DNA of 64,000 nt from Sipunculus nudus. Its lineage: Eukaryota; Annelida; Sipuncula; Golfingiida; Sipunculidae. Positions 59,801-64,000 of the stretch are shown piece by piece. Location of the stretch: NCBI GenBank assembly GCA_026874595.1, contig CM049315.1, positions 62,059,389 to 62,123,388 on the forward strand. The letters are read 5' to 3'. Within the stretch, counting starts at the first letter, position 1, and each line of letters starts with the position of its first letter. A model generated the notes under the pieces. That model searched no databases, was not told where the DNA came from, and saw only the letters and a list, made by a program, of their open reading frames with translations. A program made the position numbers and the translations under genes.

Positions 59801-60110
59801 GACTCAAGATTGAGTCAAAATGACTCCACCAGGATTTAGAAAAGACTCAGAGGAAGAAAATAAGCTATAGTTTATGTAATTGAGGCTCACAGTTTTGGAG
59901 ATATCGCCAAAACATGATATGTTGGGGAGGTTCGCATCCAGCGCCCCCTAGCGGCCCTTTTCAAAAAGTGAAAAAACGATTTCGAGATACTAGTGTAGGA
60001 CTTATAATATGTCAGTTTCAAAAAGATTCCTGCAATAATGTGGCCTTTGGCGCAAGATGAATGAAATCTCGAAATATCTCTATTTACGAGAAATTTTACG
60101 AGATACAGCA
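56880..60110. repeat. Complex ~330-950 bp repeat field, part 1
   Basis: Repeating modules: CGCTTGCCGGAAATGA, TGACCTTGACCTTTGACCTA, AACTGTGGCCTGTAGAATGC, GACAAACAGACAGACATACT, TTTTGGAGATATGGC and a CGCCCCCTAGCGGCC-type block. Spacing of the last is about 950 and 910 bp, then 331 and 331 bp for two recent tandem copies (59279, 59610, 59941). Long frames on the minus strand are translations of these modules (recurring CLSVCL). Confidence 0.85.
59279..59954 (-). promoter_or_regulatory. Three CTCF-like motifs at exact 331-bp spacing
   Basis: Minus-strand 14-mers CCGCTAGGGGGCGG at 59279-59292 and 59610-59623, and CCGCTAGGGGGCGC at 59941-59954, match the CTCF core CCASYAGRKGGCRS at 13 of 14 positions. 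Binding is an inference. Confidence 0.45.
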
Positions 60111-60299
60111 AGACTTGTAATAAAATCTTGTAGTACTAGTTGAATGCTACCTGATGCAAAAAACTAAGTCACTCTAGCTTTAAAACTGACAAAGTTAGAA
60201 AAATAAGACCCCTTATTTTCGAATATTATGACTTTTCCCCCAAAACTTTTAACCATGGTTACGGCAAATTTGAGTCAGCTACACACCAGATGACAGGCC

Positions 60300-61200
60300 T
60301 TGGAATGACGATTAAAATGAGCTATTGTTGAAGTAGATATGGCTAATAGTCACAAAGATATGAAGAAAAAACGGTTTTAGGAAGATTTGACGACCTTGAC
60401 CTTGACCTTTCACCTATTTTAACCAAAAACAATAGGGCACCTAGAAATTATGTTTTTCATCATCCCTGTAAGTTTCAAGGTTATTGTGGCAAAATTGTGG
60501 CCAGGAGAGTGGTGACAAACAAACAAACAAACTAGACGACCAGAGGTCGAACGCTTGCCGGAAATGGCCGGTAATAAGACAGCGAAACAGACGGACAGTT
60601 ACTAGGCAGACAGACAGGGAACGTATAACACTGTCTATAGTTTTGGAGATATGGCACAATAATGATTGCTGCAGCGCCATCTGGCGGCTATTTCTAAAAG
60701 GACAAAAAAAAGTTTCGAGATATTTTATTTTTTTATTATATATATTTGATATATAATTAAAATTTAACCCCCGCAGAATACGACAGAGTCCCCACGAGGT
60801 AAAATGCATTAAATCTAGTTCCGGAAATAGCCGGAAATAAGACAGCAAAACAGACGGACAGTTACTAGGCAGACAGACAGGGAGCGTTTGGATCTGATCA
60901 AATGAACAACCGCTATCATGGTTAAAATGGAAGCACATTTTTATGTGATTTCGCTGATTTTCAATAGCCACAAATGAGTAGACAGACAGACGGAAAATAA
61001 CTCCATGTGTACGCAATGTACTCCTGTCATGGAGAATGGAAAGCATGAATAAAATAAGCGTCAGTCAATTAGAATAAATCTTCATATTTTGAATTTCAGG
61101 AAAAAGAAGAATTTAATTGTAACCTATATCAGGCCCCCATGGTAACGGAAGAATATGACAGAGTCTTCACGAGGATAAACCCATTAAATCTAGTTTCAGA
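60300..61200. repeat. Complex repeat field, part 2
   Basis: A second form of the module set: a TGACCT direct repeat at 60391-60415 (with base changes), GACGACCAGAGGTCGAACGC, GACAGTTACTAGGCAGACAG (twice, near 60590 and 60855), and a CAGCGCCATCTGGCGGCT block at 60672-60689. Confidence 0.75.
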
Positions 61201-61990
61201 TGCTGCAATCAATGTTGTGACACTATCTATAGTTTTATAGATATGGCAAAATAATGATTGCTGCAGCGCCATCTGGCGGCTGTTATTAAAAGGACAAAAA
61301 ATAAGTTTCGAGATATTTTATTTTTTTTATAATAAATATTTGATGTATAATTAAATTTAAACTTCTGCAGAATATGACAATATCCCCACGAGGAAAACGC
61401 ATTAAATCTTAGTTCAAAAGCTGCAATCAATGTTGTGACACCGTGTATAGTTTTGGAGATATGGCACAATAATGATTACTGCAGCGCCATCTGAAAGGAA
61501 AAAAAATAGTTCGAGATTTTTTATTTTTAATTATATATATATTATGTATAATTAAAATTTAACCCCCGCGGAATACGACAGAGTCCCCACGAGGTTAAAC
61601 GCTTTAAATCTAGTTTCAGAAGCTGCAATCAATGTTGTGACACTGTCTATAGTTTTGGAGATATGGCACAATAATGATTGCTGCAGCGCCATCTGAAAGG
61701 AAAAAAAAATAGTTTCGCGATATTTTAATTTTTATTATATATATTTTATGTATAATTAAAATTTAACCCCCGCAGAATACGACAGAGTCCCCACAAGGTT
61801 AAACGCATTAAATATAGTTTCAGAAGCTTCAATCAATGTTGTGACACTGTCTATAGTTTTGGAGATATGGCATAATAATGATTGCTGCAGCGCCATCTGG
61901 GGGCTATTTTCTAAAAGGAAAAAAATAAGTTTCCAGATATTTTATTTTAATATATATATTTGATGTATAATTAAAATTTTACCCCTGCCC
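61200..61990 (+). repeat. ~205-bp tandem repeat, 4 copies
   Basis: The unit runs GCTGCAATCAATGTTGTGAC, CTATAGTTTTGGAGATATGG, GATTGCTGCAGCGCCATCTG, a TTTCGAGATATTTTATTTTT block, a GTATAATTAAAATTTAACCCC block and CAGAGTCCCCACGAGG. Block starts of the CAGCGCCATCTG core are near 61264, 61482, 61683 and 61888. The second and third copies lack the GGCGGCT that completes the CTCF-like core. Confidence 0.9.
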
Positions 61991-62900
61991 CCAACTGCTA
62001 AACCAGGGATCAGCCCATATTTTGACACACCCAACTACAAAATCGGGGATCCGTCCCTGGTTTCAAAGATTTGCTAGTGGTTCCTGGCAACACAAGTGGC
62101 CGCACAAGGGGACACAATAAAAATCACAGGTCTGTTCCCTCCACATTTAGCGGCTTTTGTACTCTATTCAATGCTGCTTTGTGAGATTCATGGACGACCG
62201 CGCACGCCAACATGCAACTGTAATAGCCTTGCCGGCACTTACCGGTCAACCCTGAAGCCACTTGTGCTCACGGCAATTGGATGTATTTTCATCATTTGAT
62301 GAAAAACGAGGCAAGATTTGACGAGAATTGCAATAAAATCACATGATGTGATTGAGAGTGTCAGACGCTGTCACATGCTGAAAACTATATGTCTGTAGTG
62401 TAAAAAATGACAGCATTATAGGCATTTGTTTAAATGGTCCTCTGTTCTCGTTTGAGGACAAATGGTGCGAGATTTTACGAGATATTCACTTTTGTCACTT
62501 AAAACTAGTCAAATGATTCTTGAACAATAGAAAAATAAAATATCTAGCATGAAAATGACCGAGATAAAGACATTTGTTCGAAATCTAAAATATTCTCGTT
62601 TGGCGGGAGATGATACGAGATGTGGCGAAATTTGCAGTATAATCATGTCCGGCTTCTGAAATGCTACCAAATGCTGAAAACTACTCCATTTTGGCATTAA
62701 CCGTTATCAAGTTATAAGCATTTCTGTGAAATCTCGTAATTTCTCGTTTGGCAATAAACCGAGCGAGATTTGACGAGACCTGCAATTGAATGACTGAGAA
62801 CCAAGAGGAAGCAGCCTTATGCAAAAAACTAGACCCTTAAAACATAAATATCAACCGAGATAGAAGCCAAAAACTACATATTTTAAGATTGTCAAGTTTT
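61991..62900. other. Repeat-field spacer with GAGATTTNACGAGA phrases
   Basis: 62330-62800 repeats phrases such as CGAGATTTGACGAGA and TCTCGTTTG in a loose ~130-bp rhythm. 62040-62300 is unique and GC-richer, with an open 67-codon frame at 62096-62299 that has no known domain, bounded by CACAAGTGGC and GCCACTTGTG (an inverted decamer). Confidence 0.4.
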
Positions 62901-64000
62901 ACCCCAAAATTTGATAACCACGGTAACTACAGCACAAGGCTAAATGTACGAAGGAATAAGGTAATGATCCTAGTTTTAGATGCGACAAAAAAAATTGTTA
63001 TATGCTTAATAATTTTTAAGATATTGCGGAAAAATGATAAGTTATAGTGTTTCCAGTACCACGCCCCCTGGTGGCTATTTTCAAAAAATGAAAAAACAAG
63101 TTCGAGATATTTATAAATAACACAAAATGCATTAATTTCAAAGCCATTGTTAATAAAATGCAACCTGCAGGTCATATTTAATGAAATATCGAAAACTCTC
63201 GTTTGACGAGAAACGGTGCGAGATTTTGCAAGATTTTTGATTGGATCACCGAGAACTCACCAAGGGCTACAAGATGCAAAAAATTGACCTCTCCAGCATA
63301 AAATCTGACAGAGTTAGAAGCTGAAAACTGCATATTTTCAAAATTCAAAAGTTTTACCCCAAAAATAGAGAAATCTGGCAATAGCGCACTTTGGCACCTA
63401 TGCGCCAAAATAAGCCCATGGACCCCAGTTGAAGGTGCTGCGATGGAAATGGCCCAATGTTTAATAGTTCTGGAGGTGTAGCACCAAAACAAATTTTCAT
63501 GTTTTTTCATCTGCAACGCCCCCTGGCGGCCATTTCCAAAATCTGGAAAAGCAATTTCGAGATATTCTTGTGTTACATAAAATATCTCAGAATCAGTACG
63601 ATTGCTGCAAATTTGAAAAATATCACGAAATCCCATGATTCCTCCCCCAAAAAATGTAACCATGGTAACGGCAAATTTAAGTGAGCTACATGTCAAAAGA
63701 AAGGCCTTGGAATGCCGATTAAAATGAGCCATGTTTGAAGTGGCTATGACAAATGGTAATGGAGATATGAAGAAAAGAGCACTTTAGGAACTTTTGATGA
63801 CCTTGACCTTGACCTTTGACCTATATTGACCAAAAACAATAGGCTTCTTGCACTTTTGATTATCTATAAAGTGTGTAAGTTTGAAAGTGATTGGTGCAAA
63901 ATTGAGACCTGTAGAGAGATGACAGACAAACAGACAGACATCCGCGACTGACCAACCTGCTTGCGAAAATCGAAGATTTCCGGCAAGCAATAAAGTTGTG
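62901..64000. repeat. Complex repeat field, part 3, continues past window end
   Basis: The same modules recur: CCATGGTAACGGCAAATTT, ACGCCCCCTGGTGGC at 63061, ACGCCCCCTGGCGGCC at 63516, GAGATATGAAGAAAA, a run of four TGACCT half-sites at 63798-63822, GACCTGTAGAGAG and ACAGACAGACAT. Minus-strand open frames (63178-63732) are repeat-derived. Confidence 0.8.

Noticed and set aside
57251-61046. Minus-strand frames with repeated CLSVCL peptides
   Set aside because: They translate the ACAGACAGACAG-rich part of the dispersed repeat.
62091-62300. Inverted decamer CACAAGTGGC/GCCACTTGTG around a 67-codon frame as a possible transposon or gene
   Set aside because: The inverted match is too short and lacks a target duplication; the frame has no domain.
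1-64000. CRISPR array, bacterial defence or phage system
   Set aside because: All tandem repeats here lack unique spacers of regular length, no cas-like or bacterial operon structure exists, and the window is clearly eukaryotic.

Overview
The window is from an AT-rich animal genome. It is most likely a mollusc (bivalve or relative) or another marine lophotrochozoan. The basis is a split, spliced gene with an extracellular domain combination, L1/Tx1-like and CR1/L2-like LINEs, a Penelope-like element, Ty3/gypsy elements, long minisatellites, many poly-G/poly-C and (TA)n tracts, and dispersed repeats rich in TGACCTTGACCT that are familiar from bivalve and other invertebrate genomes. The species call is an inference. 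There is nothing prokaryotic: no operons, no CRISPR array, and no rRNA or tRNA gene that I can support.

The only host gene I can support lies on the minus strand in the left third. A NIDO (nidogen-type) exon at 19067-19268 splices in phase to an exon at 4527-4819, which finishes the NIDO fold and enters an AMOP domain. A further exon at 2847-2999 carries a likely AMOP C-terminus. The first join creates a 14.2-kb intron filled with repeats: a 2.26-kb GATC-rich inverted-repeat element, a solo LTR, small TIR elements, a ~2.5-kb minisatellite, an inverted-repeat element with CGGAAG motifs, and a cluster of palindromic ATTCGCATGCGAAT repeats. The gene is a MUC4/SUSD2/SNED1-type secreted or membrane adhesion protein. 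It continues beyond both sides of what I can find.

From 20 to 45 kb the window is layered retroelement debris: a near full-length but broken L1/Tx1-like LINE (20.1-24.4 kb), LINE 3' ends (24.6-25.1, 25.8-26.65, 37.6-38.4 kb), a gag-protease LTR element (25.1-29.8 kb), a Penelope-like GIY-YIG fragment (29.8-30.4 kb), two related 42-43 bp minisatellites split by a nested TIR transposon (31.9-35.3 kb), and a minus-strand Ty3/gypsy element (39.9-45.0 kb). In that last element integrase lies upstream of reverse transcriptase, the Gmr1-type order. Its LTR family also left the solo LTR at 8.0 kb.

From 45 to 64 kb the sequence is mostly tandem and dispersed repeats. Two groups carry recognisable transcription-factor grammar. 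One is a ~155-bp tandem repeat with palindromic oestrogen-response-element sequences (45.1-45.8 kb). The other is a 7-kb repeat field (56.9-64 kb) holding at least eight CTCF-like motifs in one orientation plus direct repeats of the TGACCT nuclear-receptor half-site. A minus-strand LINE endonuclease fragment lies at 53.7-55.0 kb.

I find no intact new enzyme system. The observations most worth a second look are these motif-carrying repeats, the GATC-rich transposon, the palindromic repeat cluster, and the gypsy element's gene order and mismatched LTRs.
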